This document shows positions 42,483 through 51,732 of a stretch of 64,000 nucleotides of DNA, in pieces. Both the position numbers and the translations under genes were made by a program. This DNA comes from Massilia kyonggiensis (GTDB taxonomy: Bacteria > Pseudomonadota > Gammaproteobacteria > Burkholderiales > Burkholderiaceae_D). Within the stretch, counting starts at the first letter, position 1. The number at the start of each line of letters is the position of its first letter. The notes under the pieces are model-generated. The model made no database searches, was not told the origin of the DNA, and worked only from the letters and a program-made list of their open reading frames with translations. The stretch lies in contig NZ_JANUGY010000007.1 of assembly GCF_024756235.1 (NCBI RefSeq), positions 1 through 64,000 of the forward strand. The letters run 5' to 3'.

Positions 42483-44607
42483 GGTCGTTCTCCTTGTTAT
42501 GTCCGTGGGCGGTACCTTGCGCGCCCAGCGTCTCCATCAGGAATTGCTGGGCGCTGAAGGCCGCCTGGCTGCCCCGTGCCTTGCGGCGCTTGTAGCGGCC
42601 GTCGCTGCCCAGTTCCCAGGCGTTGACGTTATCCTTCAAATAGACTTGCAGGCCCTCCCGCAGTACGCGCTTCTTGAGCGCCGGCGAGCGGACGGGGAAA
42701 GCCACTTCGACCCGGCGGAACAGGTTGCGGTTCATCCAGTCCGCGCTGCCCAGGTAGATGTCGTTCCTGAGGTTGTTGCGGAAGTAGTAGACGCGCGTGT
42801 GCTCCAAAAAGCGTCCGACGATCGAGCGCACGCGGATGTTTTCCGACAGCCCCGGCACGCCGGGCCGCAGCGAGCACGCGCCGCGCACGATCAGGTCGAT
42901 GCGCACGCCGTCCGCGGACGCTTCGTACAGCGCGCGGATGACGGATTCGTCGGTCAGCGAATTCATTTTCGCGATGATGCGCGCCGGCTTGCCTTCGCGC
43001 GCGATCGCCGCTTCCTGGCGGATCGCCTTGACGATTTCCTTCTGCAGCGAGAACGGCGCCAGCCACATCGCCGACAGCTGCGTGGGACGCGTCATGCTCG
43101 TCAGGTGGATGAACACCTCGTTGACGTCGGCCGTGAGCTCGTCGTCCGACGTGAGCAGGCCGAAGTCCGTGTAGAAGCGCGCCGTCGTCGGGTTGTAGTT
43201 GCCCGTGCCGAGGTGGGCGTAGCGGCGCAGGCCGTCCGGTTCGCGGCGCAGCACGAGCGCCATTTTCGCGTGCGTCTTGAGGCCCACGACGCCGTACACG
43301 ACCTGTGCGCCGGCTTCTTCCAGACGCTCGGCCCAGTTGATGTTCGCCTCTTCGTCGAAGCGCGCCATCAGTTCGACGATGACGGTGACTTCCTTGCCGC
43401 GCAGCGCCGCGTTGATCAGCGAATCCATCAGTTCCGAATTCGAGCCGGCGCGGTAGATCGTCTGCTTGATCGCGACGACGTTCGGATCGGCGGCGGCGCA
43501 GCGCACGAAGTCGATCACGGGCTGGAACGACTGGTACGGGTGGTGCAGCAGCACGTCCTGCTTGCGCAGCAGGGCGAACATGTCCTGGCCCGTCACCAGC
43601 TTGGCCGGAAAGCCCGGGACGTACGGCGTGAATTTCAGGTCGGGCCGGGCGTTGCTATTGGCGATTTCCAGCAGGCGGCCCATGTTGACGGGGCCGTCCA
43701 CCGTGAACAGGCGCGAGCGGTCGATCGAGAACTGGTCGAGCAGGAAGTCGGCCAGGTGCTTCGGGCAGCCGCGCGCCACTTCCAGGCGCACCGCGAAGCC
43801 GTAGTTGCGGCTATGGAGTTCGCTCTGCAGCGCCTGGCGCAGGTTTTTCACTTCTTCCTCGTCCACCCACAGGTCGCTGTTGCGGGTGACGCGGAACTGC
43901 GAGTACGACACGACCTCGCGTCCCGTGAACAGGTCCGCCATGTGGGCCTGGATCACGGAGGTCAGCAGGCAGTAGGACGCGCCCGGCTTGTCGGACAGTT
44001 CGTCCGGCAGGCGGATCAGGCGCGGCAGCACGCGCGGCGCCTTCATGATCGCGATGCCGGTGCCGCGCCCGAACGCATCCTTGCCGGCCAGTTCGACGAT
44101 GAAGTTCAGGCTCTTGTTGATTACGCGCGGGAACGGGTGCGCGGGGTCGAGGCCGACCGGCGTGAGGAGCGGGCGTACCTCCTTGTCGAAGTACTGCTTG
44201 ACCCACGCCTTCTGCGCCGCGTTGCGGTCCGAGCGGCGCAGCAGGTGGATGCCGTTGGCGGACAGCTGCGGCAGGATCTGGTCGTTCAGCAGCGCATACT
44301 GGCGCGCGATGATCTGGCGGCATTCGTCGGCGGCGCCGTCCAGGTCGGCCTGGCCGGGATCGGGCCCGCCGTGCGCCTGGTGCTGGGCGAGCAGGCTGGC
44401 GACGCGCACCTCGAAGAATTCGTCCAGGTTGCTGGAGACGATCGTCAGGAAGCGCAGGCGCTCGAGCAGCGGGACGGACGGATCCTCCGCGTTTTCGAGC
44501 ACGCGGCGATTGAATTCGAGCAGCGAGAGTTCGCGGTTGAGGAACAGGTGTGGGCTATCGGGCGGAAGCGCGGCCAGTGCCTCGTCCGTTTTTAACTTCA
44601 TATCCAT
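42448..44607 (-). CDS. ppk: polyphosphate kinase 1
   Basis: A 719-aa enzyme that polymerises the gamma-phosphate of ATP into polyphosphate. PPK1 marks: FLNRELSLLEFNRRVLENA at the start, the autophosphorylated His446 in KTHAKMALVLRRE (His435 in E. coli), RYAHLGTGNYNPTTARFYTD, and YYFRNNLRNDIYLGSADWMNR. The C-terminus extends about 45 residues past the conserved core and overlaps sixA. ATGs at 44607 and 44601 are both possible; neither has a clear ribosome site. A Pho-box promoter lies just upstream, tying polyphosphate synthesis to phosphate limitation. Confidence 0.95.
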   Translation of the reverse strand: MDMKLKTDEALAALPPDSPHLFLNRELSLLEFNRRVLENAEDPSVPLLERLRFLTIVSSNLDEFFEVRVASLLAQHQAHGGPDPGQADLDGAADECRQIIARQYALLNDQILPQLSANGIHLLRRSDRNAAQKAWVKQYFDKEVRPLLTPVGLDPAHPFPRVINKSLNFIVELAGKDAFGRGTGIAIMKAPRVLPRLIRLPDELSDKPGASYCLLTSVIQAHMADLFTGREVVSYSQFRVTRNSDLWVDEEEVKNLRQALQSELHSRNYGFAVRLEVARGCPKHLADFLLDQFSIDRSRLFTVDGPVNMGRLLEIANSNARPDLKFTPYVPGFPAKLVTGQDMFALLRKQDVLLHHPYQSFQPVIDFVRCAAADPNVVAIKQTIYRAGSNSELMDSLINAALRGKEVTVIVELMARFDEEANINWAERLEEAGAQVVYGVVGLKTHAKMALVLRREPDGLRRYAHLGTGNYNPTTARFYTDFGLLTSDDELTADVNEVFIHLTSMTRPTQLSAMWLAPFSLQKEIVKAIRQEAAIAREGKPARIIAKMNSLTDESVIRALYEASADGVRIDLIVRGACSLRPGVPGLSENIRVRSIVGRFLEHTRVYYFRNNLRNDIYLGSADWMNRNLFRRVEVAFPVRSPALKKRVLREGLQVYLKDNVNAWELGSDGRYKRRKARGSQAAFSAQQFLMETLGAQGTAHGHNKENDHGTDPVAPRRG

Positions 44608-44637
44608 TTTTCGGGAATATTTCACTCGTGACAACGG

Positions 44638-44671
44638 AGTGTAGAAGCCGATTATGACAACATTGTGACAG
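44638..44671 (-). promoter_or_regulatory. Pho-box promoter of ppk-sixA
   Basis: Read on the minus strand, CTGTCAC AATG TTGTCAT (44671-44654) matches the PhoB box (7-bp repeat, 4-bp gap, 7-bp repeat) with one mismatch per repeat. Ten bases later TACACT (44643-44638) is a -10 element. This is the same spacing as the Pho-box promoter at 2655-2688. Transcription would begin about 20-25 bp before the ppk start. Confidence 0.75.
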
Positions 44672-44712
44672 AGAACGCTCTACAGCGTCGCCGCTGTCAC
44701 ATTTCGCTCCCG

Positions 44713-45222
44713 TCAATGCGCGTCGAATGAAAATCCGGCGGGATAACGGTGGTAGCCGTCGAAATCGGATTTCCCGACCGGCACGCCGCCCTGGCGCGCG
44801 ATCGCATACACCATCGCGTAGTGAAAAAAGAAGTTGGGCACGGCGTACATGTGGAAATACTCGGCGGCGGGCAGGTCCAGCTCTGCGAAGCCGGCCGTCG
44901 TACGGACGTTCACCGCGTCGATGCCGTCGAAATCCGCATCGGGTAGCGCTGCCAGGTACGCCATCGTCCGTTCGAGTTCCGCGTAGATGCCTGGGAACGT
45001 GACGTCGTCGCCGGCGCGGAACGAGACGATCTCGCGTCCCGCCAGCGGACAGGTGGCGCGCAAGGTGAAGCCGATCGCGACCCGCGCCTGCTGCAGCAAA
45101 GGAAACATGTCCGGATGCAGGCGGCGGTCCGCCACGGCCCCGTCGAAGGCTTCGACCTGTTTCAGGATGGCTTCCAGCCGGCGCAGGTAGTGCAGGAAGA
45201 GCCGCGTCGGCGTGACCGTCAT
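44713..45222 (-). CDS. DUF1993 family protein
   Basis: A 169-aa soluble protein of the DUF1993 family (DinB-like four-helix fold): LHPDMFPLLQQARVAIGFTL near residue 35, FPGIYAELERTMAYLAAL, and the C-terminal AEYFHMYAVPNFFFHYAMVYAIARQ. His residues on the helices could bind a metal; no activity is known. Its ATG overlaps the stop of the AraC gene upstream (ATGA at 45219-45222), so it is the likely target or partner of that regulator. Confidence 0.85.
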   Translation of the reverse strand: MTVTPTRLFLHYLRRLEAILKQVEAFDGAVADRRLHPDMFPLLQQARVAIGFTLRATCPLAGREIVSFRAGDDVTFPGIYAELERTMAYLAALPDADFDGIDAVNVRTTAGFAELDLPAAEYFHMYAVPNFFFHYAMVYAIARQGGVPVGKSDFDGYHRYPAGFSFDAH

Positions 45223-46091
45223 ACGACGGTCTCCCGCACGCGCCGCAGATCGTCGCGCGGCGGCCGCCCGAACATCCGGCTGTACTCGCGCGTAAACTGC
45301 GACGGGCTCTCGTAACCCACCTGGTACGCGACGGCCGCCACGTCGCAGCTGCTGGCCGCGAGGCGGGCGCGCGCCTCGTGCAGGCGGATCTGCTTCTGGT
45401 ATTGCAGGGGACTCAGCGACGTGAAGTCCTTGAAGTGGCGGAACAGCGACGACGCGCTCATGCCGCTCACGGCTTCCAGCTGCTGCGTCGAGACGGGTTC
45501 CGCGTAGTGCTGCTGCAGCCAGCGTATCGCGCGGCCGATGCGCGAGGCGCGGCTGTCGGCCAGGCCCGCCTCGCGCAGCATCGGGCCGTGCGGGCCGGAG
45601 AGCAGGCGCCACAGGATCTCCTTTTCCAGCAGCGGGCGCAGGATGCGCACGTCGTCCGGATGGTCGAGCAGGGTCACCAGACGCCCGACGGCGTCCAGCA
45701 GCGGTGCGGACGCGGCATGCACGGCCATCGGCGCGGCGGCCTGCGGCGCCTCGGCTTCCGCCTCGACGATCAGGCCCGCGATCTCGGCCGGGCGCAGCGT
45801 GAGCGCGACGCCGAGATACGGTTCGTCCTCGCTGGCGTGGGTCACCTGGCCCGTCGACGGCATCGTCAGCGACACGATCACGCAGTCGCCCGGGCCGTAT
45901 TCGTAGGTGCGCCCGCCGATCGTCGAGCGCTTGCGGCCCTGCAGGATCAGCGCGAACATCGGCTCTTCGATGCCGCTCATCGGCAGGGTCGGCGCCGTGA
46001 CCGAACGCACCCGCAGCCCGGGCACGATGCAGTCCGGGCCCGTGCCGGCGTGGCGCATGGCGAGGTGGCGGAGGTCGTGGAGAGTCATCAT
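45219..46091 (-). CDS. AraC family transcriptional regulator (AraC_N type)
   Basis: A 290-aa regulator with the AraC_N-type sensor domain (PMFALILQGRKRSTIGGRTYEY, PSTGQVTHASEDEPYLGVAL) and the HTH pair (GMSASSLFRHFKDFTSLSPL, VAYQVGYESPSQFTREYSRMFG). This subgroup often regulates adjacent oxidoreductase or detoxification genes. It is first in a two-gene operon with DUF1993. Confidence 0.9.
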   Translation of the reverse strand: MMTLHDLRHLAMRHAGTGPDCIVPGLRVRSVTAPTLPMSGIEEPMFALILQGRKRSTIGGRTYEYGPGDCVIVSLTMPSTGQVTHASEDEPYLGVALTLRPAEIAGLIVEAEAEAPQAAAPMAVHAASAPLLDAVGRLVTLLDHPDDVRILRPLLEKEILWRLLSGPHGPMLREAGLADSRASRIGRAIRWLQQHYAEPVSTQQLEAVSGMSASSLFRHFKDFTSLSPLQYQKQIRLHEARARLAASSCDVAAVAYQVGYESPSQFTREYSRMFGRPPRDDLRRVRETVV

Positions 46092-46177
46092 GGTGTCGTT
46101 CGTTCGTAAAGGACGCGCATGTCATTACGGGACAGTGATCGTAACATGATCGACGCTACCAAGACACATATGCATAT

Positions 46178-49100
46178 CTACGGCTGGCCCGCCGGGACGC
46201 GTCCCGCGCGGCGGCGCCACCATGGCCGGCGCGCCGGACGCTCGTACGCCTGGCCGGCCGGTACCGTGAGCGCGACGACCGTCCCACGTTCGGCTCCCGG
46301 TCCGATGTCGAGCCGCGCGCCGATGGCCGCCGCGCGCTCGCGCATGCCCGCGAGGCCCCAGTGTCCGGGACGGGCGGCCTCGCGGATGCCGCGGCCGTCG
46401 TCGCGCACGCGCAGTTCGAACGCCTGCTCGCCGTAGGCCACCTCCAGCACGACCTCGTTCGCATGCGCGTGCCGGAACGCGTTCTGCAGCGCCTCGCGCG
46501 CGATGAAGCACGCCTCCATCGCGACGTCGCGGCACAGCGTGCGGCGCTGGCCCTCCACGCGCACGTCGAAGCGCACGCCGAACTGCTCGCCGAGGATGTG
46601 GCCCAGCGGGACGACCGCGCCGACGAGGTCCTCGGCCGGCGCCGCCGCGCCGCGCAGCGCCGTCAGCTCGTCGCGGCCTTCGCGCAGCGCGTTCCTCGCC
46701 TGTTCGAGCGTGCGGTCGATCAGGGGCCGGTCGGGGCAATCCTGCGGCAGCCGGTCGCGCGCGTGCTCGAACAGCATCAGCAAGGCCTGCACGGACTGCA
46801 TCAGCGTGTCGTGCAGGGTGCGCGCGATGCGTTCGCGTTCGCCCGCGCGCTCCTGCAGCAGGCGGCGCAGCTGCAGCGTGACCCGGCGCAGGCGCAGGCG
46901 GTACAGCAGCCAGGCGCCCAGCGCGAGGAGGGCGGCGCACAGCGCCTTGAACGGTGTGCTCTGCACGAACGTGGGCGCGATCGTGACGTCGAGCGCGGCA
47001 CCCGCCGGGTTCCACATGCCGTCCTCGTTGGCGGCACTGACGACGAAGCGGTAGCTGCCCGGTCCCAGGCGCGTGTAATAGGCCGTGCGGCGCGGGCCGG
47101 CGTCGCGCCAGTCGTCGTCGACGCCCTCCAGTTTGTAGCGGAAGCGCACGCGTTCCGGCATCGTGAAACTGGGGGCCGTGTAGGCGATCTGCAGGTCCCG
47201 CGTGCCGGCCGGCAGGATCAAGCCGCCCGCCGCATCGAGCGTGCGTCCGCCGGCGGACACGCTCAGGATGTGCACGGGCGGCGCGAGCCGGTTGCGGGGC
47301 AGGCGGGCCGGGTCGATCCAGGCGGCGCCGTCGGTGCCGTACAGCCACAGGCGGCCGTCAGGCGTCTCCAGCAGGCTGGCTTGCCCCGAGCGGAACTGGG
47401 CGATGCCGGGATAGCCGTCGGTCGCGTCGAACAGGTCGTACGTGGCGATGGTGCCGGCCGGCGCTTTCAGGAATGCGCGCCACTGGGCGGCCGGGATGCG
47501 GACGAGGCCACGGCTGCCGTTCAGCCACAGGTCGCCGTCGGCGCGCAGCAGCATGCCGGTGATGCCGGCCAGCGCCTGCGGATCGGCGAGGCGGACCGGG
47601 ACGAAGCGGCCGTCGGCCAGCATGGACAGGCCCTTGTCGCCGGCGGCCAGCAACACGCCGCCGGCGTCGTACACGCGTCCCACGACGCCGGCGTCGAGGC
47701 CGTCAGCCATGCCGTAGCGCCTGACCTTCCCGTCGCGCAGCGCGACGACGGTGCTGTCGCGATAGCCGAACCACAGTGCGCCGCCCGCGTCGCGCGTCAT
47801 GCTCACCGGGAGGTCGTCGGGCAGCCCGAACGCACGTGCGCGTTGCCAGCGGCTGCCGTCCCACCGGTACAGCCGGTCGTAGGCGAAGCCGGCCCACAAG
47901 CCCGTGCCGTCGTCGAGCATCGTGCGCACGCCGCCGTCCATGGCGGCCTGCGGCACGCTGTCCGGGAACGGGATCCGGATCGTCATGCTCCCCTTGCGCC
48001 GCTCGATGACGCCGCGGCGCGCGACGAGGAGGGCGCCGTCGGCGGCCGTGGCCAGTTCCTGCACGTCGCGCTCGCGCAGTTCGACGAGGCGGCTGCCGTC
48101 ATGCATCCACAGGCGCGGCTGGCGAACGTATTCGGCGTTTGTCCACACACGGCCGGCGTCGTCCAGGGCCATCGAGACGTTGGAATAACCGGGCGGCAGG
48201 CCGATGGACACGACGCGGTCGCGCCGGAAGCGGTCGACGCCGCGCCGTGTGCCGATCCAGACGCTGCCTTCGCGGTCCTCGAACATCGTCATCGCGTCGC
48301 CGCTGATCAGGCTCGCGGGCACACGTTCGCCCGGATCGGTGCGCGGGTGCAGGACGTCGGTGCGCGCCAGCGCGTCCGGCCCCAGCCGGTAGAGTCCGTC
48401 CCCCGCATGCCACAGGTTGCCGTCGCGGTCGAAGATGGCGTCGAACGAATACGATGTCGTCCACCAGTCGCGCGGTCGCGGCGGGGCGGCCAGGCGCTCG
48501 GGCAGGCGCGTGATCTTGTCCAGGTACCACAGCCACAGGTGTCCATCCGGGTCGGGCATGATGTTGAAATGCTGGCCCGTGAGGCCGGCCGGCACGAAGC
48601 GGTCGACGCCGGGGTCGCGATAGAACAGCGCGTTCTCGGTATTCACCCACAGGCGCCCGGCCGGATCGCGCCGCAGGCCTTCCGAGGTGCCGTCGAGTCC
48701 CCAGTCCGCGCCGATCTTGCGCCAGCGGCTGCCGTCGAGCATGAACAGCCCCTTGCTCGTCGCGGCCCACGTGCGACCGCGCTCATCCGCCACGACGGAG
48801 TAGACGCCGCCGGGCTCGTAACCGTCGGCCTCGGAATAATGGCGCAGGCGGCCGTCGCGGTACACCGACAGGCCGTTGAAGCGGTACCCGATCCACAGCG
48901 ACCCGTCGGGAAACGCGCGCACCGTCGCGATCACGTTGGACAGCAGCGGCTGCCCGCCCAGCGACCGGATGTGCTCGAAGCGCACGCCGTCGAAGCGGTA
49001 CAGGCCGGACGGCGTGGCGAACCACATGAAGCCGCCCGTGTCCTGGGTCATTTCCCACACGTCGCCCGGCATGCCGTCCTTGCTCGTCCACGCGTCGTGG

Positions 49101-49189
49101 TGCAGCTGGGCGATGGAGAGCGTGGGGTCGAGCGCGTGCGCGCTGCCGGACAGCAGCGCGAGGATGAAGACGATGGCGGAACGGAACAT
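46178..49189 (-). CDS. two-component propeller sensor histidine kinase (NarL-type kinase core)
   Basis: A 1003-aa membrane sensor. A signal/anchor peptide (to ~20, SGSAHA) is followed by about fourteen propeller repeats (WTSKDGMPGDVWEMTQD, GFMWFATPSGLYRFDGVRF and similar) up to about residue 650, a Y_Y_Y domain (about 660-735; LQIAYTAPSFTMPERVRFRY, SYRFVVSAANEDGMW), one transmembrane helix (about 745-765) and a HisKA_3/ATPase core (ARTLHDTLMQSVQALLMLFE; DDGRGIREAARPGHWGLAGM). This architecture senses periplasmic ligands, often glycans. A NarL-type partner regulator is not adjacent; the nearest is the FixJ-like gene at 50815. Confidence 0.9.
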   Translation of the reverse strand: MFRSAIVFILALLSGSAHALDPTLSIAQLHHDAWTSKDGMPGDVWEMTQDTGGFMWFATPSGLYRFDGVRFEHIRSLGGQPLLSNVIATVRAFPDGSLWIGYRFNGLSVYRDGRLRHYSEADGYEPGGVYSVVADERGRTWAATSKGLFMLDGSRWRKIGADWGLDGTSEGLRRDPAGRLWVNTENALFYRDPGVDRFVPAGLTGQHFNIMPDPDGHLWLWYLDKITRLPERLAAPPRPRDWWTTSYSFDAIFDRDGNLWHAGDGLYRLGPDALARTDVLHPRTDPGERVPASLISGDAMTMFEDREGSVWIGTRRGVDRFRRDRVVSIGLPPGYSNVSMALDDAGRVWTNAEYVRQPRLWMHDGSRLVELRERDVQELATAADGALLVARRGVIERRKGSMTIRIPFPDSVPQAAMDGGVRTMLDDGTGLWAGFAYDRLYRWDGSRWQRARAFGLPDDLPVSMTRDAGGALWFGYRDSTVVALRDGKVRRYGMADGLDAGVVGRVYDAGGVLLAAGDKGLSMLADGRFVPVRLADPQALAGITGMLLRADGDLWLNGSRGLVRIPAAQWRAFLKAPAGTIATYDLFDATDGYPGIAQFRSGQASLLETPDGRLWLYGTDGAAWIDPARLPRNRLAPPVHILSVSAGGRTLDAAGGLILPAGTRDLQIAYTAPSFTMPERVRFRYKLEGVDDDWRDAGPRRTAYYTRLGPGSYRFVVSAANEDGMWNPAGAALDVTIAPTFVQSTPFKALCAALLALGAWLLYRLRLRRVTLQLRRLLQERAGERERIARTLHDTLMQSVQALLMLFEHARDRLPQDCPDRPLIDRTLEQARNALREGRDELTALRGAAAPAEDLVGAVVPLGHILGEQFGVRFDVRVEGQRRTLCRDVAMEACFIAREALQNAFRHAHANEVVLEVAYGEQAFELRVRDDGRGIREAARPGHWGLAGMRERAAAIGARLDIGPGAERGTVVALTVPAGQAYERPARRPWWRRRAGRVPAGQP

Positions 49190-49308
49190 TTGTCGGATTG
49201 TAAAGCACGCCGTGCCTGCGCGCCTATACGAACGGATACTGGCGATGCGGCAGGGGCGGGACTACCATGGCCTGGCCTATCCACCCATCCCTCCCAGAGG
49301 ATCATCCC

Positions 49309-49995
49309 ATGAGCAATCCAAAACTCGAAGTGCTGACGCCGCATAACAGCCAGATCATCTTCATCGATCACCAGCCGCAGATGGCATTCGGCGTCCAGTC
49401 CATCGACCGCCAGGTCCTGAAGAACAACACCGTCGGCCTGGCCAAGGCCGCCCGCACGTTCAACATCCCGACGACCATCACCACCGTCGAGACGCAAGGC
49501 TTCTCGGGCTACACCTACCCCGAACTGCTGGACGTGTTCCCGAACCAGCCCATCCTCGAGCGCACCTCGATGAACTCGTGGGACGACCAGAAAGTGCGCG
49601 ACGCGCTGGCCGCCAACGGCCGCAAGAAGGTCGTCGTCGCCGGCCTGTGGACGGAAGTCTGCAACACCACGTTCGCCCTGTGCGCGATGCTGGAAGGCGG
49701 CTACGAGATCTACATGGTCGCCGACGCCTCGGGCGGCACGACCAAGGAAGCCCACGACTACGCCATGCAGCGCATGATCCAGGCCGGCGTCGTGCCGGTG
49801 ACCTGGCAGCAGGTGCTGCTCGAGTGGCAGCGCGACTGGGCGCACAAGGACACCTATGACGCCGTGACCGGCATCGCCAAGGAGCACTCGGGCGCATACG
49901 GCATGGGCATCGACTACGCGTACACGATGGTGCACAAGGCACCGCAACGCGGCACCACCAGCCACGAGACGCTGGCGCCAGTAGCGGCACGTTGA
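49309..49995 (+). CDS. isochorismatase family cysteine hydrolase (YcaC-like)
   Basis: A 228-aa hydrolase. Catalytic triad candidates of the family are visible: the first Asp in IIFIDHQPQMAFGV, Lys in GRKKVVVAGLW and the Cys in LWTEVCNTTFALCAML. The extended C-terminal segment (VTWQQVLLEWQRDWAHKDTY) matches the YcaC-like subgroup, whose substrate is uncertain. The ATG at 49309 follows AGAGGA. It is transcribed away from the propeller kinase gene. Confidence 0.88.
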   Translation: MSNPKLEVLTPHNSQIIFIDHQPQMAFGVQSIDRQVLKNNTVGLAKAARTFNIPTTITTVETQGFSGYTYPELLDVFPNQPILERTSMNSWDDQKVRDALAANGRKKVVVAGLWTEVCNTTFALCAMLEGGYEIYMVADASGGTTKEAHDYAMQRMIQAGVVPVTWQQVLLEWQRDWAHKDTYDAVTGIAKEHSGAYGMGIDYAYTMVHKAPQRGTTSHETLAPVAAR

Positions 49996-50091
49996 TTTTT
50001 CGCGCGCGCCGGCCATCCCGGTGCGTGCGTCCGCGGCTCCGGCGCCTATCCGCGCCGGGGCCGCTCCCGCCATTCATCCACAGGGGGATGC

Positions 50092-50367
50092 ATGAAGTTC
50101 TACCTGGTTTCCTTGGCAGTCGGCCTGCTGGTCGGCTGCATCTACGCATTGCTGCAGGTCCGTTCGCCGGCCCCGCCCGCGATCGCGCTGATCGGCCTGT
50201 TCGGCATGCTCGTGGGCGAGCAGGCCGTGCCCATCGCCAAGCGCCTGATCTCCGGCGAGCCCGTCACCATGTCCTGGTTCCGCAGCGAGTGCGTGACCCG
50301 CATCAGCGGCGTGACGCCGCCGCCCGCACCTGCGGACGACAAGGCCGGCCATGATCGCGCAGCCTGA
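50092..50367 (+). CDS. XapX domain small membrane protein
   Basis: A 91-aa protein with two predicted helices (about 4-23 and 29-48) and the XapX core VGLLVGCIYALLQVRSPAPP, GLFGMLVGEQ. The C-terminal ~40 residues are polar and Pro-rich. Function unknown; XapX proteins are often found near isochorismatase-family genes, as here. Its 3' end overlaps the next gene by 17 bp. Confidence 0.85.
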   Translation: MKFYLVSLAVGLLVGCIYALLQVRSPAPPAIALIGLFGMLVGEQAVPIAKRLISGEPVTMSWFRSECVTRISGVTPPPAPADDKAGHDRAA

Positions 50368-50746
50368 CGGCAGCCAGACGGTGCTCGTGGTGGACGACGA
50401 CGACACCGTCCGCACCGGCATGCTCGGCCTGCTGCGCGCGGCCGGCTACGCGGCCCAGGGCTACCACAGCGCGGCCGCCGCGCTCGACGCCTGCGACCCC
50501 GTGCGCGCCCACTGCGCCGTGCTCGACATCCACATCGGCGAGCCGGACGGCTTCGCGCTGCGCGAGAGCCTGCGCGCGCTGGCGCCCGGCCTGCCCGTCA
50601 TCTTCATCACGGGCGACGACGACCCCGCGCTCGTGCACCGCGCGAACGTCGTCGGCGCGCTGACGCTGCTGCTCAAGCCGGTCGATGCCGATTGCCTGCT
50701 GGCGCTGATCGATGCGATCCCGGTGCCGCCGGACGCCATCCAGTGA
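50351..50746 (+). CDS. single-domain response regulator
   Basis: A 131-aa receiver: VLVVDDDDTVRTGMLGLL, acceptor Asp in CAVLDIHIGEPDGF, Thr in IFITGDDD and Lys in LLKPVDAD. No output domain. It overlaps XapX upstream by 17 bp. Its stop (TGA at 50744-50746) shares a base with an ATG at 50746 in the following frame. It resembles the receiver of FixJ-type proteins. Confidence 0.85.
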   Translation: MIAQPDGSQTVLVVDDDDTVRTGMLGLLRAAGYAAQGYHSAAAALDACDPVRAHCAVLDIHIGEPDGFALRESLRALAPGLPVIFITGDDDPALVHRANVVGALTLLLKPVDADCLLALIDAIPVPPDAIQ

Positions 50747-50814
50747 TGCCCACCCCGCCGCACGGCCCCGCATTTTCCGCTATGCTTGCGTCTGCAACAG
50801 ACGAGGAGGCAGGC

Positions 50815-51438
50815 ATGGGCGAGCGGATGGTGATGGTGGTGGACGACGATGCGAACGTGCGCTCCGGCCTCGAACACCTGCTCGAGGCGGAGGGCTACGA
50901 CGTGCGCGCGTTCGCCGACGCGGCCGACTTCCTCGTGCAGCCGGCGCCGCCCGTGCCGGCCTGCCTGATCCTCGACATGCAGATGCCGCAGCTGGACGGC
51001 ATGAGCGTGCTGCAGCACATGGCCGAGCGCCACCTGGCGCTCCCCGTCATCTTCCTGACCGGCCACGGCACGATTCCTCTGTCCGTGGCCGCGATGAAGG
51101 CGGGTGCCAACGAATTCCTCACCAAGCCCGTCGACCCGGACGCGCTGCTGGCCGCCGTCGACGAGGCGCTGGCCAGCGATGCGAGCCGCATCGCGCAGCG
51201 CCGCGAAGCGGACGAACTGGCGCGCCGCCACGCCCAGCTCACGCCGCGCGAGCGCGAAGTGTTCGGGCTTGCCATCGGCGGGTTGTTGAACAAGCAGATC
51301 GCGGACGAGATGGGCATCAGCGAGATCATGGCCAAGGTCCACAAGCGCAACTTGATGCAGAAGATGCAGACGCGCACGCTGGCCGAACTGGTGCGCATGG
51401 CCGAGAAGCTCGGCATCGCGAGCGTACGCAGCCGCTGA
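50815..51438 (+). CDS. FixJ/TodT-like LuxR-type response regulator
   Basis: A 207-aa regulator with receiver (VMVVDDDANVRSGLEHLLE, acceptor in LILDMQMPQLDGM, FLTGHGTIPLSVAAMKAGA, LTKPVD) and a C-terminal LuxR HTH (LTPREREVFGLAIGGLLNKQ). The start at 50815 has a strong GAGGAGG six bases upstream; longer in-frame starts at 50746 and 50785 are less likely. It is the last gene of the XapX-REC-FixJ cluster. Its kinase is not obvious; the propeller kinase nearby has a compatible NarL-type core. Confidence 0.88.
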   Translation: MGERMVMVVDDDANVRSGLEHLLEAEGYDVRAFADAADFLVQPAPPVPACLILDMQMPQLDGMSVLQHMAERHLALPVIFLTGHGTIPLSVAAMKAGANEFLTKPVDPDALLAAVDEALASDASRIAQRREADELARRHAQLTPREREVFGLAIGGLLNKQIADEMGISEIMAKVHKRNLMQKMQTRTLAELVRMAEKLGIASVRSR

Positions 51439-51732
51439 AGCTCCTCGGTCCGAAAAATTCGGGGTCAGAGAAAATTCGGGGTCAGAGCACTTTTTGTAAA
51501 AAATTCGGGGTCAGAGCACTTTTTGGTGCATTGTTTTTCGTGCAATCCTGTCGGTCGAGAGAAGCGGGTGTCGTTCGTTCACGCACCGGTAGATCGCTGC
51601 AGATGGGCAAGCAATGGCATGGTGAACATTGATCAGAAACGTGCTCTGACCCCGAATCCGGGCAAAAATGTGCTCTGACCCCGAATTTACAGTCCCACGT
51701 GATCCGGCGCGTGGCCGGATCACGTTCACACA
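51439..51732. repeat. cluster of five GGGGTCAGAG repeats in inverted arrangement
   Basis: This 294-bp stretch between two convergent genes has no gene. Three direct copies of AATTCGGGGTCAGAG lie at 51455-51470, 51472-51487 and 51501-51516, two of them followed by CACTTTTTG. Two inverted copies, CTCTGACCCCGAAT, lie at 51644-51657 and 51673-51688, the second preceded by CAAAAATGTG. The halves flank a 127-bp unique core, so the RNA could form a long stem. CTCTGACCCC also opens the window. The pattern resembles REP-type palindromic repeats known in Oxalobacteraceae. Confidence 0.8.
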
